Shown here piece by piece: positions 25,309 to 33,704 of a DNA stretch of 34,793 nucleotides. The notes beneath the pieces were generated by a model that worked only from the letters and a program-made list of their open reading frames with translations, searched no databases and was not told the origin of the DNA. The DNA is taken from contig DDKS01000058.1 in assembly GCA_002340095.1 (NCBI GenBank), positions 1 through 34,793 on the forward strand, given 5' to 3'. The position numbers and the translations under genes are program-made. The DNA is from Betaproteobacteria bacterium UBA2592 (lineage in GTDB: Bacteria; Pseudomonadota; Gammaproteobacteria; Burkholderiales; Rhodocyclaceae). How positions within the stretch are numbered: the stretch's first letter is position 1; the number at the start of each line of letters is the position of its first letter.

Positions 25309-25850
25309 ATCAGGTCCGGATCATCGGTGGCCAGTGGCGCCGCCAGTTGCTGCGCTTTCCCGATAGCGAGGCCCTGCGACCGACGCCGGACCGGGTGCGG
25401 GAAACCTTGTTCAACTGGCTGGGGCAGGATCTGAGCGGCCAGCGCTGTCTCGATTTGTTCGCCGGCAGCGGTGCCCTGGGCTTCGAGGCTGCTTCCCGGG
25501 GAGCGGCGCAGGTGGTGCTGGTGGAGCGGGCTCCCCGCGTGTTGGCCGCGCTGAAAGATAACGCCCGGCGCCTCAAATGCGGCACGGCGGTGGAGATCGT
25601 GGGCGCGGATGCGTTAAAATTCGCCGCTTCTTGCCGACAGCCCTTTGACGTGCTGTTTGCCGACCCGCCCTACCGTCAGGGCTGGCTGGATCGGCTGGAA
25701 CCCCTGTTGCCCGACCTGCTGGCCGCGGACGGTGCCTTGTACCTGGAGGCGGAAATGCCGGTGCAGGCCCTGGGGGCCTGGAAAACCGTGCGTCAGGGCC
25801 AGGCCGGACAGGTTTATTTTCATTTGCTGCGGCAGGAGCCGAAAGCGTGA
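25305..25850 (+). CDS. rsmD: 16S rRNA (guanine(966)-N2)-methyltransferase RsmD
   Basis: A 181-residue SAM-dependent methyltransferase. The N-terminus RIIGGQWRRQLLRFPDSEALRPTPDRVRETLFNWL, the SAM loop DLFAGSGALGFEAASRGA and the catalytic DPPY (in FADPPYRQGW) are diagnostic. The start is GTG at 25305, inside the stop of the preceding gene (GTGA overlap), implying translational coupling. Its own stop overlaps the coaD start in the same way. Confidence 0.96.
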   Translation: MNQVRIIGGQWRRQLLRFPDSEALRPTPDRVRETLFNWLGQDLSGQRCLDLFAGSGALGFEAASRGAAQVVLVERAPRVLAALKDNARRLKCGTAVEIVGADALKFAASCRQPFDVLFADPPYRQGWLDRLEPLLPDLLAADGALYLEAEMPVQALGAWKTVRQGQAGQVYFHLLRQEPKA

Positions 25851-26341
25851 CGACACAGGATTACCGCATCGCCATCTATCCGGGCACCTTCGATCCCATG
25901 ACCCGGGGCCACGAGGATCTGGTGCGTCGGGCCGCTCGCCTGTTCGAGCAGGTGGTGTTGGCGGTGGCCGAAAGCCCCTCCAAGAAGCCGTTTTTCACCC
26001 TGGCGGAGCGGGTGGAGATGGCCCGGGAGATTCTTGCCGACCTGCCCAACGTGGAAGTCTGCGGCTTCAACACCTTGCTCATGGATTTCGTCCATGCCCG
26101 GGGTGCCCGGGTGATCGTGCGGGGGCTCAGGGCCGTGTCCGATTTCGAATACGAATTTCAGATGGCGGGGATGAACCGCCAGCTCCATCCCCAGGTCGAA
26201 ACCGTGTTTCTGACGCCGGGAGAGCAATACATGTTTGTTTCGGCGACAATGGTGCGAGAGATCGCACGGCTGGGCGGTGATGTCAGCAAGTTTGTTCAGC
26301 CCGCCGTTGCAAGGCGACTGGCCGCCCACAAAGCCAGCTAA
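25847..26341 (+). CDS. coaD: Phosphopantetheine adenylyltransferase
   Basis: A 164-residue enzyme of coenzyme A synthesis that joins ATP and 4'-phosphopantetheine to give dephospho-CoA. The nucleotidyltransferase motif IYPGTFDPMTRGHEDL (TxGH-type), FFTLAERVEMA, IVRGLRAVSDFEYEFQMAGMNRQL and the FVSATMVREIARLGGDVSKFV end are all typical. The start is GTG at 25847, overlapping the rsmD stop by 4 bases. The order rsmD-coaD-ferredoxin is common in proteobacteria. Confidence 0.97.
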   Translation: MTTQDYRIAIYPGTFDPMTRGHEDLVRRAARLFEQVVLAVAESPSKKPFFTLAERVEMAREILADLPNVEVCGFNTLLMDFVHARGARVIVRGLRAVSDFEYEFQMAGMNRQLHPQVETVFLTPGEQYMFVSATMVREIARLGGDVSKFVQPAVARRLAAHKAS

Positions 26342-26370
26342 CTTGACTTGAGACGAGAGGAACAGCTGCC

Positions 26371-26631
26371 ATGGCTCTGATGATTACCGATGAATGCATC
26401 AACTGCGACGTTTGCGAGCCCGAGTGCCCCAACGAAGCCATTTCCCAGGGGGAGGAGATCTATGTGATCGACCCCAGCAAGTGCACCGAGTGCGTCGGCC
26501 ACTATGACGAGCCCCAGTGCGTTCAGGTCTGCCCTGTGGATTGCATTCCCAAGGACCCCTCCCACGAGGAGAGCGAGGACCAGCTCTGGGCAAAGTACGA
26601 GAAGTTGACCGGCAACAAGCGTCCCGTCTGA
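26371..26631 (+). CDS. 2[4Fe-4S] ferredoxin, YfhL/Allochromatium type
   Basis: An 86-residue electron carrier. One cysteine set is C9-x2-C12-x2-C15-x3-C19P. The second has the insertion typical of the Allochromatium vinosum class (C38-x2-C41-x8-C50-x3-C54), plus C58. The C-terminal helix (SEDQLWAKYEKLTGNKRPV) is also typical. The nine cysteines are enough for two [4Fe-4S] clusters. GAGAGGAAC lies upstream of the ATG. It follows coaD after 29 bases and ends before a bidirectional terminator. Confidence 0.95.
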   Translation: MALMITDECINCDVCEPECPNEAISQGEEIYVIDPSKCTECVGHYDEPQCVQVCPVDCIPKDPSHEESEDQLWAKYEKLTGNKRPV

Positions 26632-26642
26632 ACGCTGTCCCG

Positions 26643-26685
26643 CCCCGCAAAAAGCCCCGCCGGTCGAGCGGGGCTTTTTGCGGGG
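26643..26685. terminator. Bidirectional terminator between the ferredoxin gene and ccmI
   Basis: An 18-bp perfect stem (CCCCGCAAAAAGCCCCGC and its reverse complement) flanks a 7-base loop CGGTCGA. Each 3' arm contains a TTTTT tract. It separates the convergent ends at 26631 and 26726. Confidence 0.9.
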
Positions 26686-26725
26686 GCAACGGTTTCTGCC
26701 CGGAGCGCAGCCCGGGCGTCCCATC

Positions 26726-27610
26726 CTAAGGCTTGCCGGCCGAGGCTCCCTTCTCGCTGCGGATCTTCTCGATGTTGGCCGAGAGCAGCTTGTGCAGTTC
26801 GCTGCCCGGCTCCACCTGGGGCAGCACCTTTTCCCAGTAGTCGGCGGCCTGCTGGCGCTTGCCGGCTTCCATGGCGGCAGCGCCGGCCAGGAACAGGGCA
26901 TGGCCGTGCCCCGGGTCGAGCTTGAGGGCTTGGTCCACCAGTGCTGCCGGCTTGCCCTTCATGCCGCTGCCCGAGGACATGGCCAGGGCTTCGGCGTAGT
27001 CGGCCAGCAAGGAGGGGTCGGTGCCCACCAGTTTCTCGGCCCGGGCATAGGCCCTGGCTGCGTCTTCCAGGCGGCCCATGACCTTGTAGGAGCGGGCCAG
27101 CATCACCCAGCCTTGCTCGTCATCGGGGTTTTCCTCCATGCGGGCGGCCAGCTGGTTCACCATTTCCGCAATCTGTTCCGGGCTCATCGCCTGGGCGTCC
27201 GGACGGGCCTGCACCTGTTCCGGATTGAGGGCCAGGGGAGTGCCGAGCCAGGCATAACCCAGGGAGCCGGACAGGGCCAGCAGCACGAGGAGGCCGATGG
27301 CCAGGGACCTGCTCGGGCGCTGGTCGCCCTCGGCGCCGGCTGCCGCAGTGGCGGCTGCGCTTTCTTCGAGGATGCGGCGCTGCAATTCTTCCCGGGCCTG
27401 CTGGAAATCCTCGGGCTGAATTTGTCCTTGCTGCTGTTCGCTCTCCAGTTCGGCCAACTGGGTCCGCAGGATTGCCAGATTGGCCTCCTGCTGTTCATTG
27501 AGGCTGGCCTGGGTCGAGGTGTTGCGCTCGCGGCTGCGCAGCAGCGGGGGCAGGAGCAGGAAGGCGGTGACCGCCAGCAGGGCCAGGGCGGCGAGGATGA
27601 AGGTGATCAT
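26726..27610 (-). CDS. ccmI: Cytochrome c biogenesis protein CcmI
   Basis: A 294-residue protein that holds apocytochrome c for heme attachment. Two membrane helices (about 2-20 and 102-122) frame a coiled-coil segment (SLNEQQEANLAILRTQLAELESEQ). The periplasmic C-terminal part (about 140-280) carries TPR repeats (GWVMLARSYKVMGRLEDAARAY and similar). The start at 27610 overlaps the ccmH stop by 4 bases. It is the last gene of the ccm operon. Confidence 0.92.
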   Translation of the reverse strand: MITFILAALALLAVTAFLLLPPLLRSRERNTSTQASLNEQQEANLAILRTQLAELESEQQQGQIQPEDFQQAREELQRRILEESAAATAAAGAEGDQRPSRSLAIGLLVLLALSGSLGYAWLGTPLALNPEQVQARPDAQAMSPEQIAEMVNQLAARMEENPDDEQGWVMLARSYKVMGRLEDAARAYARAEKLVGTDPSLLADYAEALAMSSGSGMKGKPAALVDQALKLDPGHGHALFLAGAAAMEAGKRQQAADYWEKVLPQVEPGSELHKLLSANIEKIRSEKGASAGKP

Positions 27611-28104
27611 GGGGTTTCCTGGCGGTTCTCGGGTTTGCCCAGCAGGGCTTCGGCCTGGCGGGCCTCTTCTTCGGTCAGGGGGCGGGTTTCCTGGATGACC
27701 CTGTTGCGCCGGCGCAGATAGAGCTGCAGGGCAATGATGCCGACTCCCAGGAACAGCAGGGGGCCGACCCAGAGCAGTATGGTGGTGCCCTTGAGGGGCG
27801 GGCGGTAAAGGACGAAGTCGCCGTAGCGGCTCACCATGAAATCGAGAATCTGCTGGTCTGACTGGCCGGCCTGGATCATGGTGCGGATTTCCCGGCGCAG
27901 GTCCTTGGCCAGATCGGCATTGGAGCCGGCGATGGTTTCGTTCTGGCACACCAGACAGCGCAGTTCGGCGGAAATGGCCTGCAGGCGCTTTTCGGCCACC
28001 GGGTCGTCGGCCAGGGGCCGGGCTTCCTCGGCATACCCCAGCTGGCAGGCCAGGGCCAGGCCCAGGACGGCCAAGAGGCGGGGGAAGGTCAGGCGGCGGC
28101 TCAT
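27607..28104 (-). CDS. ccmH: Cytochrome c-type biogenesis protein CcmH
   Basis: A 165-residue thiol reductase for apocytochrome CxxCH motifs. It has a signal peptide (about 1-25), the active site LRCLVCQNETIAGSNADLA (C50, C53) and a C-terminal membrane helix (about 107-130). It is the short CcmH form, with CcmI as a separate gene. The start overlaps the ccmG stop by 4 bases. Confidence 0.95.
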   Translation of the reverse strand: MSRRLTFPRLLAVLGLALACQLGYAEEARPLADDPVAEKRLQAISAELRCLVCQNETIAGSNADLAKDLRREIRTMIQAGQSDQQILDFMVSRYGDFVLYRPPLKGTTILLWVGPLLFLGVGIIALQLYLRRRNRVIQETRPLTEEEARQAEALLGKPENRQETP

Positions 28105-28691
28105 TTGTTCAGCTCCGCGATCAGGGGGATGATCTTCTTTTCCAGCACCTCGGGGGTGACGGGGCCGATCTGCTTGAAGCGGATGATGCCGGCCTTGTCG
28201 ATCACGTAGGTTTCCGGCACGCCGTAGACCCCGTAGTCGATCCCCACCCGGCCGTCGAGATCGAGCACCGAAAGGGTGTAGGGGTCGCCGTGGTCCTGCA
28301 GCCATCTGGCGGCCCGTTCCCGGGCCAGGGCGTTTTCCTGTTCCAGGGGCATCTTGCGGGTGTCGATGCCGCCGTCGCCGCGCACTTCCTTGTAGTTCAG
28401 GCCAACGATGGGCACGATCCGCTGCTTGCCCAACTGCACCAGGAGCGGGTGTTCCTGGCGGCAGGAGACGCACCAGGAGGCCCAGACGTTGAGCATCCAT
28501 ACCTGGCCGCGCATCTCCTCGGGGCCGAAGGTCTGGCCCTCGGCGCCCAGTCTGGGCAGATGGAAAGCCGGGGCCGGCTTGCCCACCAGGGGCGAGGGAA
28601 CTTCGCGGGGGTTGAGGGTCAGGCCCACGGCCAGCAGGACCACCAGGGCAGCGAAGGCCACCAGGATCCAGACAAACTTGTTTTTCATCAT
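28101..28691 (-). CDS. ccmG: Thiol:disulfide interchange protein CcmG/DsbE
   Basis: A 196-residue thioredoxin-like protein anchored by an N-terminal helix (about 6-26). It has the active site WASWCVSCRQE (C74, C77) and the family marker GVYGVPETYVIDKAG with the cis-Pro. It reduces the heme-binding cysteines of apocytochromes in the periplasm. Two adjacent ATGs (28691, 28688) are possible; the first overlaps the ccmF stop by 4 bases. Confidence 0.95.
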   Translation of the reverse strand: MMKNKFVWILVAFAALVVLLAVGLTLNPREVPSPLVGKPAPAFHLPRLGAEGQTFGPEEMRGQVWMLNVWASWCVSCRQEHPLLVQLGKQRIVPIVGLNYKEVRGDGGIDTRKMPLEQENALARERAARWLQDHGDPYTLSVLDLDGRVGIDYGVYGVPETYVIDKAGIIRFKQIGPVTPEVLEKKIIPLIAELNK

Positions 28692-30679
28692 GCGCTTGCT
28701 CCAGCGGGGCCGGTGCCGGCGGCCTGACGCCGGCGGACATTGCGGTAACGGCGGTCGAGCATGGCGATCAGCCCGCCCAGGGACATGATCACGCAGCCGC
28801 CCCAGATCCAGACCACGAAGGGCTTGTAGTAGACCCGCACGGCCCATTCGCCCTCGGGTTGGTCCCGGTCGATGGGTTCGCCCAGGGAGACATAGACATC
28901 CCGCACCAGATCGGTGTCGATGGCGGCTTCGGTCATGGGCATGGCCGAAGAGAAGTAGTTGCGCTTTTCCGGGTGCAGCAGCCGTTTATGCTGGCCGTCC
29001 TCGATCAGCTCCACCTCGCCGCGCATGGCCAGGTAATTGGGCCCCTGGACCTGCTTCACCCCGAGGAAGCGGAAGGTGTAGCCAGCCACACTCACCGTGT
29101 CGCCCGGGCCCATCTTCACGTCCTTCTCCTCCTCGTAGCCGCCGACCATGGTGACGCCCACCACGAACACCGCCACGCCCAGGTGGGCCAGGTGCATGCC
29201 CCAGAAATGGCGGGGTTGCTTGAAGGCGGCGCTCAGGAAACCCTTGCTTCCCCGGGTGGCCTGCACCCGCTGGGCGAAGTGCATGCAGGCGGTCAGGGCG
29301 ATCCAGGCCGCCAGCAACAGGCCGAGACCGACCAGGGGGCTCCAGCCGCCGTAGAGGAAGGGCAGGGTCACTGCCACCACGCCAGCCACGGCCAGGGCCC
29401 ATTTCAGCAGGCGGGCGATTTCGGCGATCGAGGCCTGTTTCCAGCGCGCGAAGGGGCCGACCCCGATGAGGAACAGCAGCGGTGCCATGATGGGCACGAA
29501 CACCGCGTTGAAGTAGGGCGGGCCGACGGAAATCTTGCCCAGGGCCAGGGCATCGATCAGGAGGGGGTAGAGGGTGCCCAGCAGTACCGTGCCGGTGGCC
29601 ACGGCCAGCAGCACGTTATTGGTGAGCAGCAGGGATTCCCGGGAGAAGAGGCCGAAGCGTCCGCCCAGGCCGACCGCCGGGGCGCGCCAGACGAACAGGG
29701 CGAGGGAGGCGCCGATCACCACCACCAGGAAGGCCAGGATGAACACGCCCCGGGTGGGGTCGGTGGCAAAGGCATGGACCGAGGTGAGCACGCCGGAGCG
29801 AACCAGGAAGGTGCCCAGCAGTGACAGGGAGAAGGCGGAAATGGCCAGCAGTACCGTCCAGTTCTTGAAGCTGCCGCGCTTCTCGGTCACGGCCAGGGAG
29901 TGCAGCAGGGCCGTGCCCACCAGCCAGGGCATGAAGGAGGCGTTTTCCACCGGGTCCCAGAACCACCAGCCGCCCCAGCCCAGTTCGTAGTAGGCCCACC
30001 AGGAGCCCATGGCGATGCCCAGGGTCAGGAAGATCCAGGCCACCACGGTCCAGGGCCGCGACCAGCGTGCCCAGGCGGCATCGAGCTGGCCGGAAAGGAG
30101 CGCAGCCACGGCGAAGGCGTAGGCCACGGAGAAACCGACGTAGCCCATGTAGAGCAAGGGGGGGTGGATGATCAGGCCCGGGTCCTGGAGCAGGGGGTTG
30201 AGGTCCTTGCCTTCGGCCACGGCGGGCAGGATGCGCTCGAAGGGGTTGGAGGTCAGCAGGATGAAGAGCAGAAAGCCGAAGGACACCAGGCACAAGGTGC
30301 CCAGGACGCGGGCCACCATGGAGGCCGGCAGGTTGCGGGAGAACCATGTGACCAGCAGGGCCCACCAGGCCAGCATCAACATCCACAGCAGGAGCGAGCC
30401 CTCATGGCCGCCCCAGACCCCGGCGATGCGGTATTGCAGGGGCAGCAGGGAGTTGGAATGCTGGGCCACGTAGATGACCGAGAAGTCGTTCTGCACGAAG
30501 GCCCAGGTCAGGCACAGGTAGGAGACGCTCACCAACAGGGCCAGGGCTTGGGTGCCGGGCTTGGCCAGGGCGATCCAGGGCGTGCGGTTGCGGTGGGCGC
30601 CCAGGAGGGCCAGGACGCCGACGGCGAGGGAAACGGGCAGGGCGAGGATGAGGGCGAAGTGGCCGAGTTCGGGAATCAT
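28688..30679 (-). CDS. ccmF: Heme lyase subunit CcmF
   Basis: A 663-residue polytopic membrane protein, the core of the CcmFHI heme-attachment complex. The WWD heme-handling motif WGGWWFWDPVENASFMPWL lies at about residues 235-253. GVWGGHEGSLLLWMLMLAWW, HPPLLYMGYVGFSVAYAFA and GTFLVRSGVLTSVHAFA carry further conserved residues and His ligands. A large periplasmic domain (about 520-620) precedes the last helix. The gene follows ccmE by 12 bases and overlaps ccmG. Confidence 0.97.
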   Translation of the reverse strand: MIPELGHFALILALPVSLAVGVLALLGAHRNRTPWIALAKPGTQALALLVSVSYLCLTWAFVQNDFSVIYVAQHSNSLLPLQYRIAGVWGGHEGSLLLWMLMLAWWALLVTWFSRNLPASMVARVLGTLCLVSFGFLLFILLTSNPFERILPAVAEGKDLNPLLQDPGLIIHPPLLYMGYVGFSVAYAFAVAALLSGQLDAAWARWSRPWTVVAWIFLTLGIAMGSWWAYYELGWGGWWFWDPVENASFMPWLVGTALLHSLAVTEKRGSFKNWTVLLAISAFSLSLLGTFLVRSGVLTSVHAFATDPTRGVFILAFLVVVIGASLALFVWRAPAVGLGGRFGLFSRESLLLTNNVLLAVATGTVLLGTLYPLLIDALALGKISVGPPYFNAVFVPIMAPLLFLIGVGPFARWKQASIAEIARLLKWALAVAGVVAVTLPFLYGGWSPLVGLGLLLAAWIALTACMHFAQRVQATRGSKGFLSAAFKQPRHFWGMHLAHLGVAVFVVGVTMVGGYEEEKDVKMGPGDTVSVAGYTFRFLGVKQVQGPNYLAMRGEVELIEDGQHKRLLHPEKRNYFSSAMPMTEAAIDTDLVRDVYVSLGEPIDRDQPEGEWAVRVYYKPFVVWIWGGCVIMSLGGLIAMLDRRYRNVRRRQAAGTGPAGASA

Positions 30680-30691
30680 GGGGGTTTCCGG

Positions 30692-31204
30692 TTACTTGCC
30701 GTAAGGGGCGGGGGGCGGGGAAGCGTTGTCGGCCGGGGTGGCGGGAATCACCGTCCTGGCGTCGGGGTTGCCGGTGCCGGCCTTGTGGGCTTTTTCCAGG
30801 GCGGCGGCGGCTTCGGGTGGCATGTAGTTTTCATCGTGCTTGGCCAGCACCTCGCTGGCGGTGAAGATGCCGTCCCCGCCCAGCTTGCCCTGGGCCACCA
30901 CCCCCTTGCCCTCCTGGAACAGGTCGGGAAGGATGCCCTTGTAGTTCACGGGAATCCGGTGCGCGGTGTCGGTGACCACGAAACGGATGGTGACGCCATC
31001 GCCCTGGCGCTGTACCGAACCCGTTTCCACCAGGCCGCCGATGCGGAACATCTTGTTCTGGGGCGCCTTGCCCTCCTTCACGTCCGTGGGCGAGTAGAAG
31101 AAGGCCAGGTTGTCGTTCAGGGCATTGAGCACGAAGGCCGTGATCAGGCCGAGGGCGGCAAGGCCGCCGACGATCAGGGCAATGCGCTTGTGGCGGGCTT
31201 TCAT
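30692..31204 (-). CDS. ccmE: Heme chaperone CcmE
   Basis: A 170-residue periplasmic heme chaperone with one N-terminal anchor (about 8-28), an OB-fold beta barrel, and the covalent heme-binding motif HDENYMPPE (H123, Y127). A Pro/Ala-rich tail is present (ASPPPAPYGK). The HxxxY form is the standard proteobacterial type. The start overlaps ccmD by 4 bases. Confidence 0.96.
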   Translation of the reverse strand: MKARHKRIALIVGGLAALGLITAFVLNALNDNLAFFYSPTDVKEGKAPQNKMFRIGGLVETGSVQRQGDGVTIRFVVTDTAHRIPVNYKGILPDLFQEGKGVVAQGKLGGDGIFTASEVLAKHDENYMPPEAAAALEKAHKAGTGNPDARTVIPATPADNASPPPAPYGK

Positions 31205-31389
31205 GGGGTTTGCTCCAGCTTGGCTTCGGCCCGCAACTGGCGGGCCAGTCGTTGTTGGGTGAGGCGATGCCGGCGGCGCACGAGCCAGGGCTCGAGGATC
31301 ATGACCAGCGCGGTGACGCCAAAGGAGCCCCAGACGTAGAGGCCATAGCCGCCCATGGCGATGAAGTCGGAAAAGCTGTTCCAGTGCAT
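31201..31389 (-). CDS. ccmD: Heme exporter protein CcmD
   Basis: A small 62-residue membrane protein. It begins MHWNSFSDFIAMGGYGLYVWGSFG, has one helix, and ends in a basic cytoplasmic tail (RRRHRLTQQRLARQLRAEAK). This is the usual CcmD form, which releases holo-CcmE from CcmABC. The start has no strong ribosome binding site. A 100-base gap without a gene separates it from ccmC, the only sizeable gap in this operon. Confidence 0.92.
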   Translation of the reverse strand: MHWNSFSDFIAMGGYGLYVWGSFGVTALVMILEPWLVRRRHRLTQQRLARQLRAEAKLEQTP

Positions 31390-31489
31390 AGTGGTCTTGC
31401 CGTTCTAGGTCCGTATCTGGCCGACTGGGGCCGGGGCATTATCCCCGCTGGCCGCCGGGTGCTGTGTAACAAAGCTTGATGGCGGGCGC

Positions 31490-32236
31490 TCAACGGCTGG
31501 CCAGCAGTTCCCGGACCCAGTCCGTGTGCCGCTCCCGCTCCAGGATGATGGAGCGCACCCGCATCAGGGCCACGGCGATGGTGTACATCCACATGGCGAT
31601 GGCGCAGATCAACATGCCCCAGAGCATGATGGCAGCCATGCTGGGCGCCTTGGTCAGGGAGACGGAGGCCCCCTGGTGCAGGGTGTTCCACCACTTCACC
31701 GAGAAATAGATGATGGGGATGTTCACCACCCCCACCAGGGCCAGGATGGCGCCGGCCTTGTCGGCCCGGCGGGTGTCGTCGATGGCATGGGTCAGGGCGA
31801 TGAAGCCCATGTAGAGGAACAGCAGGATCAGTTCGGACGTGAGCCGGGCATCCCATACCCACCAGGTGCCCCACATGGGCTTGCCCCACAGGGCGCCGGT
31901 CCACAGGGAGAGGAAGGCGAACAGGGCGCCGGTGGGCGCCAGCGCCTGGGCCATCATGCCCGACAGGCGGGTATTGAAGGCCAGCCCCATGCCGGCCCAG
32001 AAGGCCATGACCAGGTAGATGAACATGGACATCCACGAGGCGCCCACATGCACGAAGATGATGCGGTAGCCCTCGCCTTGCTGGAAATCCGTGGGGGCGA
32101 CGAAGAAACCGATCCACAGGCCCGCCAGGGCGGTGATGGCGAACAGGCCCCAGAACCAGGGAATCAGCCTGCCGGCCAGGGGGTAGAAGGTGGAAGGGGC
32201 GGAGTACTTGAACCAGTGAATCTGTTGCTTGCTCAT
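31490..32236 (-). CDS. ccmC: Heme exporter/CcmABC subunit CcmC
   Basis: A 248-residue membrane protein with six predicted helices. The WWD motif WGTWWVWDARLTSEL lies at about 122-136. Two periplasmic His ligands are likely, in IIFVHVGASW (H63) and WWNTLHQGAS. CcmC loads heme onto CcmE. The start MSKQQIHWFKYSAPSTFYPLAG follows the ccmB stop by 4 bases; the frame is open upstream only within ccmB. Confidence 0.96.
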   Translation of the reverse strand: MSKQQIHWFKYSAPSTFYPLAGRLIPWFWGLFAITALAGLWIGFFVAPTDFQQGEGYRIIFVHVGASWMSMFIYLVMAFWAGMGLAFNTRLSGMMAQALAPTGALFAFLSLWTGALWGKPMWGTWWVWDARLTSELILLFLYMGFIALTHAIDDTRRADKAGAILALVGVVNIPIIYFSVKWWNTLHQGASVSLTKAPSMAAIMLWGMLICAIAMWMYTIAVALMRVRSIILERERHTDWVRELLASR

Positions 32237-32240
32237 GGTT

Positions 32241-32909
32241 TCATTCCAGGGCGATCTTGAGGGCCACGGCGGCGGCCCAGGGAGCGAAGGCGACGCCGCC
32301 CACGGTGAGGGCGGCCAGGAGCGACAGGTGGGCGCCGGGACCCAGGCCGCTGACGGTGGCATCCACGGCGCCGGCGCCGAAAATCAGCACCGGAATATAC
32401 AGGGGCAGCACCAGCAGGGAAAGCAGCACCCCGCCGCCGCGCAGGCCCAGGGTCAGGCCCGCGCCGATGGCGCCGATGCCGGACAGGGCCGGAGTGCCCA
32501 GCAGGATCGACAGGGTCAGTACCCACAGGGCGTCCGGGGCCAGATCGAACTGCAGGCCCAGCACCGGGGCCAGCAGGGCCAGGGGCAGGCCGGACACCAG
32601 CCAGTGGGCGATCACCTTGCCCAGCACCATCAGGCCGAGCGGGTTGGGGGAGAGCGCCAGCTGTTCCAGGGTGCCGTCCCGGTGGTCGTCGGCGAACAGG
32701 CGCGGCAGGGAAAGCATGGTGGCGAGCAGGGCACCCACCCACAGCACCCCCGGTGCCAGCTGGCGCAGCAGTTCCAGCTCCGGGCCGATGCCCAGGGGAA
32801 ACAGGCTGGCGACGATGATGAAGAAGAACAGCACCGAGGCCAGATCGGCGGGGCGGCGCAGGGCCAGGCGCAGGTCCCGGGCGATGGTGTGGGTGACGAT
32901 GCCGAGCAT
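32241..32909 (-). CDS. ccmB: Heme exporter protein CcmB
   Basis: A 222-residue ABC permease with about six helices. It contains the conserved LPRLFADDHRDGTLEQLALSP segment and the LPLYIPVLIFGAGAVD helix. It works with CcmA, CcmC and CcmD to release holo-CcmE. It starts 4 bases after the ccmA stop. Confidence 0.96.
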   Translation of the reverse strand: MLGIVTHTIARDLRLALRRPADLASVLFFFIIVASLFPLGIGPELELLRQLAPGVLWVGALLATMLSLPRLFADDHRDGTLEQLALSPNPLGLMVLGKVIAHWLVSGLPLALLAPVLGLQFDLAPDALWVLTLSILLGTPALSGIGAIGAGLTLGLRGGGVLLSLLVLPLYIPVLIFGAGAVDATVSGLGPGAHLSLLAALTVGGVAFAPWAAAVALKIALE

Positions 32910-32913
32910 GGTC

Positions 32914-33531
32914 TCAGGTCCCCAGGCGCAGTTGCCGCACGCAGCCGGCGGGAATGTCCACCGGCTGGTGGGTGGTCAGCACGGCCAGACCGCCGCGTTG
33001 CAGATGGGCGCCGATGATGCCGGCCAGCCAGGCCACGGCATTCACGTCCAGGGCCACGAAGGGCTCATCGAGAATCCACAGGGGGCGGCGCTCCTTCACC
33101 AGGCGGGCCAGGGCGACGCGGCGCTTCTGACCCTGGGAGAGATAGCGGCAGGCCAAGTCCTCCCGGCCCAGCAGACCCACCTGTTCCAGGGCGTCGAGGG
33201 CGTCGTCCTCGCTCAGGGACTCCCCGGCCAGCCGGGCCGAGGCCAGCAGGTTTTCCAGGGGCGTGAGTTCTTCCTTGATGGCGTTCAGGTGGCCCAGATA
33301 GCAAAGATCGGCGCGGAAATCGTCGGACAGCCTGCGGATCGACTCGCCCTTCCAGCGGATCTCGCCGGATTCAGGTTGGGAGAGGCCGCACAACATGCGC
33401 AGCAGGCTGGTCTTGCCGGCCCCGTTCCTGCCCTGGAGGAACAGCAGTTCCCCTGCGTCAAGACGGAATCCGACCCCGTGAAACAGGCGGCGATCACCGC
33501 GTATGCATTCCAGGTCTTGGGCTTCCAGCAT
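32914..33531 (-). CDS. ccmA: Heme exporter ATP-binding protein CcmA
   Basis: A 205-residue ABC ATPase. Walker A is GRNGAGKT (34-41), the signature is LSQGQKRRVALARL, Walker B is LWILDEPFVALD, and the H-loop His is in LTTHQP. CYLGHLNAIKEELTPLENL is typical of CcmA. It is the first gene of the ccmABCDEFGHI operon. Confidence 0.96.
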   Translation of the reverse strand: MLEAQDLECIRGDRRLFHGVGFRLDAGELLFLQGRNGAGKTSLLRMLCGLSQPESGEIRWKGESIRRLSDDFRADLCYLGHLNAIKEELTPLENLLASARLAGESLSEDDALDALEQVGLLGREDLACRYLSQGQKRRVALARLVKERRPLWILDEPFVALDVNAVAWLAGIIGAHLQRGGLAVLTTHQPVDIPAGCVRQLRLGT

Positions 33532-33577
33532 GGGGGGAGATGCGTTCAGGAGATCGGCCGGGAAAGGTGGAGGCGAG

Positions 33578-33606
33578 AGTGTAGCGGCTCTTGGACGGGA
33601 AGCAAA
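33578..33606 (-). promoter_or_regulatory. Likely sigma-70 promoter of the ccm operon
   Basis: Read towards ccmA, TTTGCT-N17-TACACT (or TTGCTT with a 16-base spacer) precedes the ATG at 33531 by about 47 bases. It lies in the 173-base gap between the peroxidase gene and ccmA. Confidence 0.6.
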
Positions 33607-33669
33607 ACGCCGGGGAACCGCGTGCCCGACCCAGGCCGGATAGCCGCGCGGCCAGGATCGCGCGGGGGG

Positions 33670-33691
33670 CGCAGGGGCCGTAGCCCCTGCG
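33670..33691 (-). terminator. Stable hairpin after the cytochrome c peroxidase gene
   Basis: A 9-bp perfect stem CGCAGGGGC / GCCCCTGCG is closed by TACG, a UNCG-type tetraloop on the minus-strand RNA. There is no T tract, so it may be an RNA-stabilising hairpin or a weak terminator. It lies 14 bases after the peroxidase stop. Confidence 0.55.
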
Positions 33692-33704
33692 CGTCACCCG
33701 GGGC

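Noticed and set aside
31390..31489. Internal promoter between ccmC and ccmD (GATAAT on the minus strand)
   Set aside because: The nearest -35-like element (TTGTTA) is 23 bases away, outside workable spacing, and GGGG/CCCC around it looks like a small hairpin.
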